From Staphylococcus epidermidis (GTDB taxonomy: Bacteria; Bacillota; Bacilli; Staphylococcales; Staphylococcaceae), in NCBI RefSeq assembly GCF_006742205.1, contig NZ_AP019721.1, positions 930,001 to 994,000 of the forward strand: a stretch of 64,000 nucleotides of DNA, given 5' to 3'. Position numbers and translations under genes: made by a program. Positions 55,234 through 64,000 of this stretch are shown in pieces. Numbering within the stretch: position 1 is the stretch's first letter; each line of letters begins with the position of its first letter. A model generated the notes under the pieces. The model had not been told where the DNA came from and searched no databases. It saw only the letters and a list, made by a program, of their open reading frames with translations.

Positions 55234-56691
55234 ATGAAGTGTTTGTTCAAAATGCTATCAATCATAATAATAATGTTAAGTACTTTCACCTTATTCATCA
55301 GTCCGAGTACATATGCAAATGAAGATGAAAATTGGACTAAAATAAAAAATCGAGGAGAACTAAGAGTTGGATTGTCAGCTGATTATGCACCTTTAGAATT
55401 TGAAAAGACGATACATGGTAAAACTGAATATGCGGGTGTAGATATAGAATTAGCTAAAAAGATTGCGAAAGATAATCATCTAAAGCTAAAAATTGTAAAC
55501 ATGCAATTTGATAGCTTATTAGGTGCACTTAAGACCGGTAAAATCGATATTATTATCTCCGGTATGACAACAACTCCCGAACGAAAAAAAGAAGTGGATT
55601 TTACAAAACCTTACATGATTACAAATAATGTGATGATGATTAAAAAAGATGATGCAAAACGTTATCAAAACATCAAAGATTTTGAAGGCAAAAAAATTGC
55701 TGCGCAAAAAGGGACAGATCAAGAAAAAATTGCACAAACTGAGATTGAAGATAGTAAAATTTCTTCACTCAATAGATTACCTGAAGCTATATTATCTTTA
55801 AAAAGTGGAAAAGTAGCAGGTGTAGTTGTTGAAAAACCAGTAGGTGAGGCATATTTAAAACAAAATTCAGAACTAACATTTTCAAAGATTAAATTTAATG
55901 AAGAAAAGAAACAAACATGTATAGCTGTTCCTAAGAACTCTCCTGTACTTTTAGATAAGCTAAATCAAACGATTGATAATGTAAAAGAAAAAAATTTAAT
56001 TGATCAATACATGACAAAAGCAGCCGAAGATATGCAAGATGATGGAAATTTTATTTCTAAATATGGCAGTTTTTTCATTAAAGGAATTAAAAATACTATT
56101 TTGATTTCATTAGTAGGTGTGGTATTGGGGTCTATTTTAGGCTCTTTTATAGCTTTATTAAAAATAAGTAAAATTAGACCATTACAATGGATAGCAAGTA
56201 TATACATAGAATTTTTAAGAGGTACTCCTATGCTTGTGCAAGTGTTTATTGTATTTTTTGGGACTACTGCAGCTTTGGGGTTAGATATTTCAGCTTTAAT
56301 TTGTGGTACTATTGCGCTTGTTATAAATTCTTCAGCCTACATTGCCGAGATTATTAGAGCTGGTATTAATGCTGTAGATAAAGGACAAACTGAAGCTGCT
56401 AGAAGTTTAGGATTGAATTATAGACAGACTATGCAATCAGTAGTTATGCCACAGGCAATTAAGAAAATTTTACCTGCATTAGGTAATGAATTTGTAACCT
56501 TGATTAAAGAATCGTCTATAGTTTCCACAATTGGAGTGAGTGAAATCATGTTTAATGCACAAGTTGTACAAGGGATATCTTTTGATCCTTTCACACCATT
56601 GTTAGTTGCAGCATTACTATATTTCTTACTTACATTTGCACTTACACGTGTTATGAATTTTATTGAAGGGAGAATGAGTGCCAGTGATTAA
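55234..56691 (+). CDS. glnP: Glutamine/polar amino acid ABC transporter, substrate-binding-permease fusion
   Basis: 485-residue fusion: signal sequence (~1-29, YANE), an extracytoplasmic substrate-binding domain ([14 protein letters not shown], ~45-265) and an ABC permease domain (~280-480) with the EAA-like motif [23 protein letters not shown]. This is the GlnPQ-type layout in which binding protein and permease are one chain. Probably imports glutamine or related amino acids with GlnQ. Overlaps glnQ by 14 bp. Confidence 0.92.
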   Translation: MKCLFKMLSIIIIMLSTFTLFISPSTYANEDENWTKIKNRGELRVGLSADYAPLEFEKTIHGKTEYAGVDIELAKKIAKDNHLKLKIVNMQFDSLLGALKTGKIDIIISGMTTTPERKKEVDFTKPYMITNNVMMIKKDDAKRYQNIKDFEGKKIAAQKGTDQEKIAQTEIEDSKISSLNRLPEAILSLKSGKVAGVVVEKPVGEAYLKQNSELTFSKIKFNEEKKQTCIAVPKNSPVLLDKLNQTIDNVKEKNLIDQYMTKAAEDMQDDGNFISKYGSFFIKGIKNTILISLVGVVLGSILGSFIALLKISKIRPLQWIASIYIEFLRGTPMLVQVFIVFFGTTAALGLDISALICGTIALVINSSAYIAEIIRAGINAVDKGQTEAARSLGLNYRQTMQSVVMPQAIKKILPALGNEFVTLIKESSIVSTIGVSEIMFNAQVVQGISFDPFTPLLVAALLYFLLTFALTRVMNFIEGRMSASD

Positions 56692-57406
56692 TATTAAAAA
56701 TTTAAATAAAAAATTTGGAGCAAATGAAGTATTGAGAGATATTAATCTTACTGTTGAAAAGGGTGAAGTGGTTGCAATAATTGGACCATCTGGAAGTGGT
56801 AAAAGCACTTTACTCCGTTGTATGAATTTGTTAGATGTACCTTCAAAAGGTAAAGTTATATTTGAAGATAATGAATTAACTCAACATAATGTTCATTTAG
56901 ATAATTTACGACAAAAAATGGGTATGGTATTTCAAAATTTTAATTTATTTCCTCATAAAAAGGTCATTGAAAATGTAATGTTGGCACCACTTTTATTACA
57001 TAAAGATAGTAAAGATCAATTAAAAGAGAAAGCTTTATATTTACTTGAAAAAGTGGGGCTTAAAGACAAAGCAGATTCATATCCTAATCAACTGTCTGGA
57101 GGTCAAAAACAAAGAGTTGCTATTGCAAGAGCTTTGGCAATGGAACCTGATGTTATGTTATTTGATGAACCAACATCTGCACTTGATCCTGAAGTAGTAG
57201 GGGATGTTTTAAAAGTAATGAGACAATTAGCGAATGAAGGTATGACAATGGTGATTGTCACGCATGAGATGAACTTTGCTAAAGAAATAAGTGATAAAGT
57301 AGTATTTATGGCCGATGGTGTTGTGGTTGAATCTGGTACACCACAAAACATATTTGAAAATCCTCAGCACAGTCGAACTGAAAATTTTTTATCACGAGTG
57401 TTATAA
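56678..57406 (+). CDS. glnQ: Amino-acid ABC transporter ATPase
   Basis: 242-residue ATPase subunit. Walker [11 protein letters not shown]-loop VFQNF, signature [10 protein letters not shown], Walker [12 protein letters not shown], switch His THEMNFA. Starts with GTG 5 nt after GGGAG inside glnP; a GTG 6 bp later is an alternative. Partner of GlnP. Confidence 0.94.
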   Translation: MPVINIKNLNKKFGANEVLRDINLTVEKGEVVAIIGPSGSGKSTLLRCMNLLDVPSKGKVIFEDNELTQHNVHLDNLRQKMGMVFQNFNLFPHKKVIENVMLAPLLLHKDSKDQLKEKALYLLEKVGLKDKADSYPNQLSGGQKQRVAIARALAMEPDVMLFDEPTSALDPEVVGDVLKVMRQLANEGMTMVIVTHEMNFAKEISDKVVFMADGVVVESGTPQNIFENPQHSRTENFLSRVL

Positions 57407-57508
57407 AATTTATGTTTTCGAATGATAAAAGTCAAAGTTTACTATACTGAGTTAACGAATTTGTTATAGTGACATCATTTTAAACTTTTAAAAGAGAATT
57501 AGTATATC

Positions 57509-57565
57509 ATGAAAATACTTATAGAAGTTTGGAAACAAATTGTTGTCTTAAGTTTAAAATGGTAA
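57509..57565 (+). CDS. Putative 18-residue amphipathic peptide
   Basis: ATG-to-TAA ORF encoding MKILIEVWKQIVVLSLKW. On a 100-degree helical wheel Lys2, Lys9, Glu6, Lys17 and Gln10 fall within about 80-180 degrees, and nearly all other residues are Ile/Leu/Val/Trp, so the helix is strongly amphipathic with net charge +2. This resembles phenol-soluble modulins in size and character but not in sequence. The ribosome-binding site is weak (AGAGAA). It may be chance. Confidence 0.25.
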   Translation: MKILIEVWKQIVVLSLKW

Positions 57566-57632
57566 ATAGGGTCAAAGTTATCTAAAACATGGATTTTTAA
57601 ATATAAATATCGATTCGCTACAAAATTTGTAA

Positions 57633-57807
57633 AGAGGCTGGGACATAATTCCTAGCAAAAAAGTCAGTAATAGGTTTACATAAATCCATTTACTGGCATC
57701 TTTATTTACAATACTTCGTATTGTTGGCTCGCTTTCTTAGGGGACAGCTTCAGCCTGTAGTCTTCAGCTTGTCCTGTTCCCTCAAGAGTCTCGCCAAAAT
57801 ACTTTGT
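57633..57807 (+). repeat. Intergenic repeat, copy A (inverted relative to copy B)
   Basis: About 175 bp from AGAGGCTGGGACATAATTCC to CGCCAAAATACTTTGT. It is highly similar, in reverse orientation, to 62986-63162. It contains internal inverted repeats (GGACA...TGTCC type) and the GAGGCTGGGACATAA end seen at many staphylococcal intergenic hairpins. Confidence 0.85.
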
Positions 57808-57902
57808 ATTCATATGTAATTTTACATTAAAATACTTTTAAAAATTAAGGCCCTTTCGTATAATTTAATAAATACCAATAAACAAAATTAACGAGGTGCC
57901 TT

Positions 57903-58175
57903 ATGTATAAAGACTATAACATGACTCAACATACTCTACTAATGGAAACTTCAGCTCTTATCCCCGCGAATGATATTTCACGACATGTAAATGATATTGC
58001 AGAAACAATTCCCGATACTGAATTCGATGAATTCAGACATTATCGTTGCTTAATATAATAAAGTAAAAGCTCAACGAGCTGAAAATAATAAAAAAATTTA
58101 AAAAAGACAATTTCTATATTATTTCAATAGAAATTGTCTTTATTTACTTATCGTGGACTTTTTTGTCCCAACTTC
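57903..58175 (+). mobile_element. Internally deleted IS1182/IS1272-family transposase remnant
   Basis: 57903-58058 encodes 51 residues of the transposase N-terminus (MYKDYNMTQHTLLMETSALI, then DEFRHYR). The frame then stops and the next bases (KAQRAENNKK) correspond to the extreme C-terminus, with a frame change. The central ~480 codons, including the DDE catalytic core, are missing. A 15-bp hairpin follows. Not functional. Confidence 0.8.
58103..58146. terminator. Hairpin at the end of the IS remnant
   Basis: A perfect 15-bp stem (58103-58117 with 58127-58141) with A and T flanks; could end transcription in either direction. Confidence 0.65.
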
Positions 58176-58267
58176 TATATTTTTTTATCATCACAATATT
58201 ATGCCAACTCTGATACATAATCTTATGTTAGAATAGCATATGTAATTTTAAAAAGGTGGCAAAGCTA

Positions 58268-59398
58268 ATGAACAATAAACTAAAAAAAGAAATTATAGAC
58301 TTTGCTCATTCTATAGGCATTGATAGTATTGGATTTACTACTGCAGATCCTTTTGATGAATTGAAACAAAAATTAGAGGAATACCATGCAAAAGGGTATG
58401 CATCGGGTTTTGAGGAATCAAATATATCATTACGTACAGAACCTAAACTAAGCTTACCTAGCGCACGTTCTATTATTGCAATAGCTGTGGGTTATCCTAA
58501 TAAACTTAAAGGTGCACCAAAAAGTGTTAAAGGTGATCGTAGAGGCATGTTTGCAAGAGCATCATGGGGCCAAGATTATCATAGCATTATGCGTAAGAGA
58601 CTTGATAAATTAGCTGATTTCATCAAAGAAAAAGTACCTGATGTCGAAATCCAATCGATGGTTGATACCGGTGTATTGTCAGATAGAGCAGTAGCAGAAA
58701 GAGCTGGATTAGGATTCACGGGTAGGAATGGATTTGTGATTTCTCCTGAATTAGGGACTTGGTCTTACCTAGGTGAAATGTTAGTAAGTATACCGTTTGA
58801 ACCTGATGATCCTTTATTAGATAGTTGTGGTGACTGCACAATTTGTGTTGATCGCTGTCCAACAGGTGCACTTGTTGGAAATGGTCAGTTAAATAGCCAA
58901 AAATGTATTAGTTTTTTAACTCAAACTAAAGGTTATCTTCAAGATGAATATCGATATAAAATTGGAAATAGATTATATGGGTGTGATACATGTCAACAAG
59001 TTTGTCCTAAAAATCGTGGTATTAATACTCAGCATGATGATATTGTCTTGGAACCTGAAATTTTGAAACCACGTCTTGTACCTTTACTTCAAATGAGCAA
59101 CAAGAAATTTAAAAGTACATATGGGCATTTGGCAGGTGCTTGGAGAGGTAAAAAACCAATACAAAGAAATGCTATTATAGCTTTGGCACATTTTAAAGAA
59201 GAAAGTGCTATACCAGAACTAAAAGAAGTTGCATTAAATGATCCAAGACCTATGATTAGAGGTACTGCATATTGGGCAATTGGACAAATTTTAGAGGATG
59301 ATGCTATATCTTTTATTGATGAGCATTATGAAAATGAGATTGAAGAAGTGCAGCTCGAAATGAAAAAAGGTTTGCAAATGAGGAGAGAACAAAAATGA
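58268..59398 (+). CDS. queG: Epoxyqueuosine reductase QueG
   Basis: 376-residue cobalamin- and Fe-S-dependent enzyme for the last step of queuosine synthesis in tRNA. Two [4Fe-4S] motifs (CGDCTICVDRCP and CDTCQQVCP) and C-terminal HEAT-like repeats are visible. The ATG at 58268 lies 8 nt after AAGGTGG; a GTG at 58256 is inside that site. Overlaps trmL by 4 bp. Confidence 0.93.
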   Translation: MNNKLKKEIIDFAHSIGIDSIGFTTADPFDELKQKLEEYHAKGYASGFEESNISLRTEPKLSLPSARSIIAIAVGYPNKLKGAPKSVKGDRRGMFARASWGQDYHSIMRKRLDKLADFIKEKVPDVEIQSMVDTGVLSDRAVAERAGLGFTGRNGFVISPELGTWSYLGEMLVSIPFEPDDPLLDSCGDCTICVDRCPTGALVGNGQLNSQKCISFLTQTKGYLQDEYRYKIGNRLYGCDTCQQVCPKNRGINTQHDDIVLEPEILKPRLVPLLQMSNKKFKSTYGHLAGAWRGKKPIQRNAIIALAHFKEESAIPELKEVALNDPRPMIRGTAYWAIGQILEDDAISFIDEHYENEIEEVQLEMKKGLQMRREQK

Positions 59399-59865
59399 CA
59401 AATCATATTGTACTATATCAACCAGAAATACCAGCAAATACAGGAAATATTGCACGTACTTGTGCGGGTACTTTAACCCATCTTCATCTAATTAAACCAC
59501 TCGGCTTTAGTACGGAAGACAAAATGTTAAAACGTGCAGGACTTGATTATTGGGAGCATGTTAATATTACATATCACGATAGTATTGAGGAATTTTTTGC
59601 TAATACAGAAGGTCATTACTATTTATTAACAAAATTTGGTAAACAGACCTACAGCGATTTTAATTTTTCTAATACTAATGAGGATTATTATTTTATCTTT
59701 GGTAAAGAAACTACTGGTCTTCCTGAATGGGTTAAGGAGAAATATGCAAAAACAGCTTTAAGAATTCCAATGAGTGACAATATACGCTCTCTTAATCTTT
59801 CTAATACTGCTGCTTTACTGATTTACGAAGCTTTGAGACAACAAGATTATCCTAACCTTTCATAA
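59395..59865 (+). CDS. trmL: tRNA (cytidine/uridine-34 2'-O)-methyltransferase TrmL
   Basis: 156-residue SPOUT methyltransferase that methylates the wobble ribose of tRNA-Leu. The knot motifs NTGNIART, FGKETTGLP and MSDNIRSLNLSNTAA are intact. Coupled to queG by a 4-bp overlap, giving a two-gene anticodon-modification operon. Confidence 0.94.
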   Translation: MTNHIVLYQPEIPANTGNIARTCAGTLTHLHLIKPLGFSTEDKMLKRAGLDYWEHVNITYHDSIEEFFANTEGHYYLLTKFGKQTYSDFNFSNTNEDYYFIFGKETTGLPEWVKEKYAKTALRIPMSDNIRSLNLSNTAALLIYEALRQQDYPNLS

Positions 59866-60022
59866 TTAACGCTAATAGATAAAGTAAATGCAAGATAAAC
59901 CCAAGAAATGTTATATTAATTGTGAGCCAATAAAAAATAATAGTTTGATAATTAATACAAAGGGTATACTTTAAATTAAATCGACTTAAATAAAAGAGCA
60001 AACTTAGAGGAGTGTAGTTAAC

Positions 60023-60622
60023 ATGGCAATGAATTTTAAAGTATTTGATAATAGTGAAAAAGTAGCAGAATATACTGCAGATATTCTACGTAAGCAGTTT
60101 AATAATAATCCAACTACTATTGCAGGATTTCATTTGAGCAAAGAACATGCACCAGTGTTTGATGAACTTAAGAAAAATGTAGAAAATCATACAGTTGATT
60201 TCAGTCAAATAAATATTTTAGATTATGATGATAATCATTCTTATTATGAGGCTTTGGGTGTGCCAACAGGCCAAATTTATTCCATTTCTTACGAAAATGA
60301 TGCAATTGACTTTATCTCAGATAAGATTAAGACTAAAGAAAATAAAGGCAAACTGACAATGCAAGTCCTTACGATTGATGAAAATGGTAAACTTGACATT
60401 AGCGTTCGTCAAGGTTTGATGGAAGCTAGAGAAATTTTCTTAGTTATTACTGGTGCTAATAAACGCGATATGGTAGAAAAACTTTACCGTGAAAATGGTA
60501 AGACTAGTTTTGAACCATCGGATTTAAAAGCACACCGTATGGTCAATGTTATCTTAGATAAAGAAGCGGCTGCAGGCTTACCTGAAGACGTAAAAGAGTA
60601 CTTCACTGCACGTTTTGCATAA
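60023..60622 (+). CDS. NagB/RpiA-fold protein, glucosamine-6-phosphate isomerase-like
   Basis: 199 residues resembling the N-terminal and central part of the glucosamine-6-phosphate deaminase/6-phosphogluconolactonase fold, but shorter and without an obvious complete active-site set (the usual GxGxDGH motif is not seen). Probably cytosolic. Treat as an uncharacterised member. The small acidic gene follows after 23 bp. Confidence 0.65.
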   Translation: MAMNFKVFDNSEKVAEYTADILRKQFNNNPTTIAGFHLSKEHAPVFDELKKNVENHTVDFSQINILDYDDNHSYYEALGVPTGQIYSISYENDAIDFISDKIKTKENKGKLTMQVLTIDENGKLDISVRQGLMEAREIFLVITGANKRDMVEKLYRENGKTSFEPSDLKAHRMVNVILDKEAAAGLPEDVKEYFTARFA

Positions 60623-60645
60623 AATAAGTTTGTGAGGGATAAATG

Positions 60646-60825
60646 ATGGCGAACAAAAAAGATTCCAAATTAAATTATCATGAAGAAGAAAATGCTATGG
60701 TTACCGACTTAGATGATTTAAAAGAATTAGGAAAAGAAATGGAACAGATTTCACAGGAAAATGATGAAGAAAAATTAAATCAATCTCATGATAACGAAGT
60801 TCGTTCAGATTTAAAAAAACAGTAA
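60646..60825 (+). CDS. Small acidic hypothetical protein
   Basis: 59-residue, strongly acidic, probably helical cytosolic protein rich in Asp, Glu and Lys. The ATG at 60646 is 6 nt after GAGGGA; the ATG one codon earlier is too close. Probably co-transcribed with the NagB-fold gene; a terminator follows. Confidence 0.7.
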   Translation: MANKKDSKLNYHEEENAMVTDLDDLKELGKEMEQISQENDEEKLNQSHDNEVRSDLKKQ

Positions 60826-60836
60826 ATAGATTTCAT

Positions 60837-60880
60837 AAAAATCCAGTAACTTATCAGTATGTTAAGTTATTGGATTTTTG
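60837..60880 (+). terminator. Intrinsic terminator
   Basis: A 14-bp stem with one G-U pair (60840-60853 with 60863-60876), then T. Confidence 0.8.
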
Positions 60881-60980
60881 CATTGTATTATCTTTCACAT
60901 GATTTGTTGTAAAAATATTCACTCCTTTTGATTGGTTATGATATGATACTTACAGTCATTAACACAAGGAGATTAATTAA

Positions 60981-61385
60981 ATGTTAAGAAAATACTGGAT
61001 TCACTTTGTCATAGTTACTGTTATAGTGAGTTTGATATCTATAAAAGGTTTTCCACTTGCTTTAGGCGCTTTATACTTGCCACTACTGTTCAAAATTGTA
61101 CAACTTCAGCTTAATTTATCAAAAGGTCTTATTGATAATGTCAATGTACATACATTTATAAAAAGTAATCAGTCTGGTGTGGTGATCAGTGTGATTTGTT
61201 GTCTATTAATAACGGGAGTTTTGACATACACCTTGGATGATTTTTATAATGAATTACCAGGATTTTTAGGTGTTTTAGTAAGTATAAGTCCTGTTACTCT
61301 CACTATAGGCGTGATACTATTTGTTTTAACTGCAATTGCTATTGTTCAGGCTACTAAAGCAAAATATCAGCAATCTAAGAATTAA
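60981..61385 (+). CDS. Four-helix membrane protein of unknown function
   Basis: 134 residues with about four membrane helices (residues ~5-25, 28-45, 68-88, 98-122) and a basic C-terminus. No family is recognised. Monocistronic between terminators, just before fumC. Confidence 0.75.
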   Translation: MLRKYWIHFVIVTVIVSLISIKGFPLALGALYLPLLFKIVQLQLNLSKGLIDNVNVHTFIKSNQSGVVISVICCLLITGVLTYTLDDFYNELPGFLGVLVSISPVTLTIGVILFVLTAIAIVQATKAKYQQSKN

Positions 61386-61408
61386 ATAAGTAAGAAATAA
61401 TTTAATAT

Positions 61409-61460
61409 ATGAGTCATAAATGAACATGAAAAAAATCATTTAGGACTCATTTTTATTTTA
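61409..61460 (+). terminator. Intrinsic terminator
   Basis: ATGAGTC-n-TAAATGA pairs with TCATTTA-n-GACTCAT across one mismatch, followed by TTTTATTTT. Confidence 0.8.
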
Positions 61461-61482
61461 ATAGGAAAAATTTTCTTTTAAA

Positions 61483-61496
61483 TGTAAACGGTTTAT
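61483..61496. promoter_or_regulatory. Candidate CcpA cre site upstream of fumC
   Basis: TGTAAACGGTTTAT matches the cre core (TGWNANCGNTNWCA) at 12 of 14 positions, upstream of the fumC promoter. Prediction by eye. Confidence 0.35.
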
Positions 61497-61503
61497 TTCA
61501 ACA

Positions 61504-61533
61504 TTGCTCATACAATTTAAATAGTGCTATACT
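61504..61533 (+). promoter_or_regulatory. fumC promoter
   Basis: TTGCTC (61504-61509), 18-bp spacer, TATACT (61528-61533) with a TG just upstream of the -10. Confidence 0.5.
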
Positions 61534-61569
61534 ACAATTAAACAAAGAACAATAGGGGGAGCGATATAA

Positions 61570-62955
61570 ATGTCAGTCAGAATTGAACATGATACATTTG
61601 GAGAAATTGAAGTACCAGAAGACAAATATTGGGGTGCACAGACTGAAAGAAGTAAACGAAATTTTCCAGTCGGCAAAGAGCATATGCCTATACAAGTCAT
61701 TTACGGATTTGCTCAACTAAAAAGAGGTGCAGCCTTAGCAAATCATGAATTAGGAAAATTGAGTGATGAAAAAAAGAACGCCATCGTTTATGCTTGTGAT
61801 CGTATTTTAAATGGAGAACTAGATAATCATTTTCCACTTGTGATTTGGCAAACAGGTAGTGGTACTCAAAGCAATATGAATGTAAATGAAGTCGTAAGCT
61901 ATGTAGCTAATGAATACCTTAAGAAACATGGAAGTAAGGAAACTATCCATCCAAATGATGATGTAAATAAATCTCAAAGTTCAAATGATACATTTCCTAC
62001 AGCTATGCATGTCGCATTGTTCCATGAAGTTGAAACTAAGTTAGAGCCAGCACTTAACCATTTACGTCAAACTTTTAAAGAAAAAGAAGACCAATATCAA
62101 TCAATCATTAAAATTGGACGCACACATTTGCAAGATGCAACGCCTATTAAACTAGGTCAAGAGATAAGTGGTTGGCGCTATATGTTAGAAAAATGTGAGC
62201 AATTACTATCAGAATCAAAAAAGCATATTTTAAATTTAGCAATTGGTGGAACTGCAGTAGGAACGGGAATTAATGCTCATCCAGAATTTGGTCATAAAGT
62301 AGCCAAATATATTTCCCAAAACACAGGGTATGCTTTCGTATCATCTGAAAACAAATTTCATGCTTTAACTTCTCATGATGAAATTGTACAATTACATGGA
62401 ACATTAAAAGCGCTAGCGACAGATTTAATGAAAATTGCAAATGATATTAGATGGCTAGCCTCTGGACCGCGTGCAGGTCTTGCTGAGATTTCAATTCCAG
62501 AAAATGAACCTGGATCTTCTATTATGCCAGGAAAAGTAAATCCAACACAATGTGAAATGTTAACTATGGTAGCAGTACAAGTCATGGGGAATGATACGAC
62601 GGTAGGTATCGCAAGTTCTCAAGGTAATTTTGAACTAAATGTATTTAAACCGGTAATTATGCATAACACTTTACAATCTATTTACTTATTAGCAGATGGA
62701 ATGAATACCTTTAATAAAAACTGTGCAATTGGTATTCAACCGATAGAAGAAAATATTAATAATTATTTAAATCAATCATTAATGCTAGTTACGGCACTGA
62801 ACCCTCATATTGGATATGAGAAAGCAGCTCAAATAGCTAAAAAGGCACACAAAGAAGGACTTACTTTAAAAGAATCTGCAATAGAAAGTGGATATGTAAC
62901 TGAATCACAATTTGAAGAGTGGATAAAACCAGAAGATATGGTAGACCCACATTGA
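61570..62955 (+). CDS. fumC: Fumarate hydratase class II
   Basis: 461-residue tetrameric fumarase of the TCA cycle. Signatures: [22 protein letters not shown] and the class-[13 protein letters not shown] loop. The start follows GGGGGAGC. Monocistronic, and the downstream repeat copy B supplies a terminator-like hairpin. Confidence 0.96.
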   Translation: MSVRIEHDTFGEIEVPEDKYWGAQTERSKRNFPVGKEHMPIQVIYGFAQLKRGAALANHELGKLSDEKKNAIVYACDRILNGELDNHFPLVIWQTGSGTQSNMNVNEVVSYVANEYLKKHGSKETIHPNDDVNKSQSSNDTFPTAMHVALFHEVETKLEPALNHLRQTFKEKEDQYQSIIKIGRTHLQDATPIKLGQEISGWRYMLEKCEQLLSESKKHILNLAIGGTAVGTGINAHPEFGHKVAKYISQNTGYAFVSSENKFHALTSHDEIVQLHGTLKALATDLMKIANDIRWLASGPRAGLAEISIPENEPGSSIMPGKVNPTQCEMLTMVAVQVMGNDTTVGIASSQGNFELNVFKPVIMHNTLQSIYLLADGMNTFNKNCAIGIQPIEENINNYLNQSLMLVTALNPHIGYEKAAQIAKKAHKEGLTLKESAIESGYVTESQFEEWIKPEDMVDPH

Positions 62956-62985
62956 TTTTCTAGATTATAAAAATTGCATATAAAA

Positions 62986-63162
62986 ACAAAGTATTTTGGC
63001 GAGACTCTTGAGGGAACAGGACAAGCTGAAGACTACAAGCTGAAGCTGTCCCCTAAGAAAGCGACCCAACAATACGAATTATTGTAAATAAACAAGCCAG
63101 TAAATGAATTTATAAAAAACTCATTTACTGGCTATTTTGCTAGGAATTATGCCCCAGCCTCT
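62986..63162 (-). repeat. Intergenic repeat, copy B (inverse of copy A)
   Basis: Reverse-complement of the element at 57633-57807 with scattered differences. The part facing 63162 forms a hairpin and ends GAGGCTGGGGCATAATTCC on the minus strand. Confidence 0.85.
63095..63140 (+). terminator. Terminator-like hairpin of repeat copy B (fumC)
   Basis: A perfect 13-bp stem (63095-63107 with 63121-63133) followed by ATTTTG, 140 bp after fumC. Confidence 0.6.
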
Positions 63163-63315
63163 ATATTAGTAGTTTGGCAATGAGAAAGATGAAATTAGGT
63201 GTTATGTTGACTTTTTTAATAAAACATTCTGTCCTATTTCATTAATTAATAGTTAAAATAATATAGTTTTTAATTCGATATTTAACTTAATGTTAATGAT
63301 AACATCGACATATTG

Positions 63316-64000
63316 CTATTTATCATCTAGACTTACAGAAATAATTTCTTGAGTCAGTGGATGAGTAAATTCAATTTGATGACTATTTAGCTCTAATTGT
63401 CGTAATGTTGAAGTTCCATAAAGTGGATCCCCAATAACTGGATGGCCAATCTCAGCAAGGTGCACACGAATTTGGTGTGTTCGACCTGTATCTAGTTTAA
63501 TGTCGAGTTGACATACACCTTCTTTAATCATTTTAGAGTTAATAATGTGAGTGATTGCACGTTGACCTGTGTTGGAAATTCTTCGTTTGTTTGAATGAAA
63601 TTTATCTTTACCAATAGGCATATCTATCGTTTGTGGCTTAATAGGTAACAACGCTTTGACATTTGCTTTATATATACGCGTAATTTCATTATATTCTAAC
63701 ATTCGGTCTAAGATTTTTTTCATAAGCGGATTTTTAGCAACTATCAATAAACCTACTGTTTCTTGATCTAGTCGATGTATGGGCTCAACATATTCACTAT
63801 CAACAGTGTAAATCACATGGTTCATAAGTGTGTTGCTCTCTTTTAAATCATTGGGATGCGTTTTAACACCTTTTGGTTTCATGACAATGGCCAAGTCATC
63901 ATCCTCGTAATAAATTTGAGCATATCGATAACTTGGTAAATAATTACTTACTTCATTAGGGGTTGGTATCTCAACATGATCACCAGTTTTAACATTATTT
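63316..64000 (-). CDS. RluA/RluD family pseudouridine synthase (N-terminus cut by window edge)
   Basis: The frame is open to the right edge of the window, so the start and any S4 domain lie beyond it. Visible: VMKPKGVKTHP, the catalytic motif HRLDQETVGLL (Asp), the GRTHQIRVHL region and GDPLYG near the C-terminus. Makes pseudouridine in rRNA or tRNA; which sites cannot be told from this part. Confidence 0.92.
   Translation of the reverse strand, partial: NNVKTGDHVEIPTPNEVSNYLPSYRYAQIYYEDDDLAIVMKPKGVKTHPNDLKESNTLMNHVIYTVDSEYVEPIHRLDQETVGLLIVAKNPLMKKILDRMLEYNEITRIYKANVKALLPIKPQTIDMPIGKDKFHSNKRRISNTGQRAITHIINSKMIKEGVCQLDIKLDTGRTHQIRVHLAEIGHPVIGDPLYGTSTLRQLELNSHQIEFTHPLTQEIISVSLDDK

Noticed and set aside
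55234-56691. Treating the binding-protein/permease fusion as an artefact
   Set aside because: The fusion is the standard GlnP-type arrangement in Firmicutes and the frame is uninterrupted.

Overview
The window is a stretch of low-GC Firmicute chromosome from a coagulase-negative Staphylococcus, most likely S. epidermidis. The evidence is the 16S rRNA variable regions (epidermidis/capitis/caprae type), a 282-residue glutamyl endopeptidase with the S. epidermidis Esp/GluSE layout (mature start Val67, triad His117/Asp159/Ser235), and near-uninterrupted synteny with the S. aureus ligA-to-fumC region. It looks like core genome. No phage, plasmid or CRISPR locus is visible. Mobile-type DNA is limited to one internally deleted IS1182/IS1272-type transposase remnant, a STAR-like tandem repeat and a pair of inverted intergenic repeats.

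Layout. 0-11 kb: 3' end of ligA, camS lipoprotein, putP (reverse), gatCAB, dgkB, rlmCD. 11-16.5 kb: DUF3267 membrane protein, dinB, a DEDDh exonuclease, PerR-type-controlled ftnA, and murT-gatD (lipid II amidation). 17-22.5 kb: a small secreted protein, an aromatic-acid-exporter-like protein, map, and the vraU-vraT-vraS-vraR cell-wall-stress operon. 22.5-29.6 kb: YihY/BrkB, ptpA-YtxH, DUF1128-ampS, a thioesterase, a YfkAB-type radical SAM protein, the small SE1561-type protein and a DJ-1/PfpI protein. 29.9-44.4 kb: sgtB, recX, YfhH, a TagGH-like ABC pair whose ATPase is degenerate, a YdjM-type membrane protein, mutY, ntdP, a Sav1866 orthologue, a second aromatic-acid-exporter-like protein, hemL/gsaB, bcp, a D-2-hydroxyacid dehydrogenase and perR.

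44.6-52.6 kb: a complete rRNA operon with two strong promoters, 16S - tRNA-Ile - tRNA-Ala - 23S - 5S, then a 26-gene tRNA array. The array includes three tandem tRNA-Gly(UCC) genes whose altered D and T loops match the staphylococcal non-proteinogenic tRNA-Gly used to build the pentaglycine bridge. 52.8-64 kb: esp, a PTS EIIC-type membrane protein, glnPQ, the IS remnant, queG-trmL, a NagB-fold protein, two small hypotheticals, fumC and a truncated RluA-family pseudouridine synthase.

Cell-envelope work is over-represented: MurT/GatD, VraTSR, SgtB, non-proteinogenic tRNA-Gly, the TagGH-like pair. Both vraU and sgtB, known VraSR targets in S. aureus, carry an upstream ACT-N2-AGT palindrome. Oxidative-stress/iron control is visible as PerR-type boxes before ftnA (two) and perR (one). 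No wholly new multi-gene system is evident. The most interesting unexplained items are an 18-codon strongly amphipathic ORF after glnQ, the ATPase-degenerate TagGH-like pair, a long leader hairpin before the Sav1866 orthologue, a perfect inverted repeat framing the DUF1128-ampS promoter, and the inverted 175-bp intergenic repeats flanking 57.6-63.2 kb.
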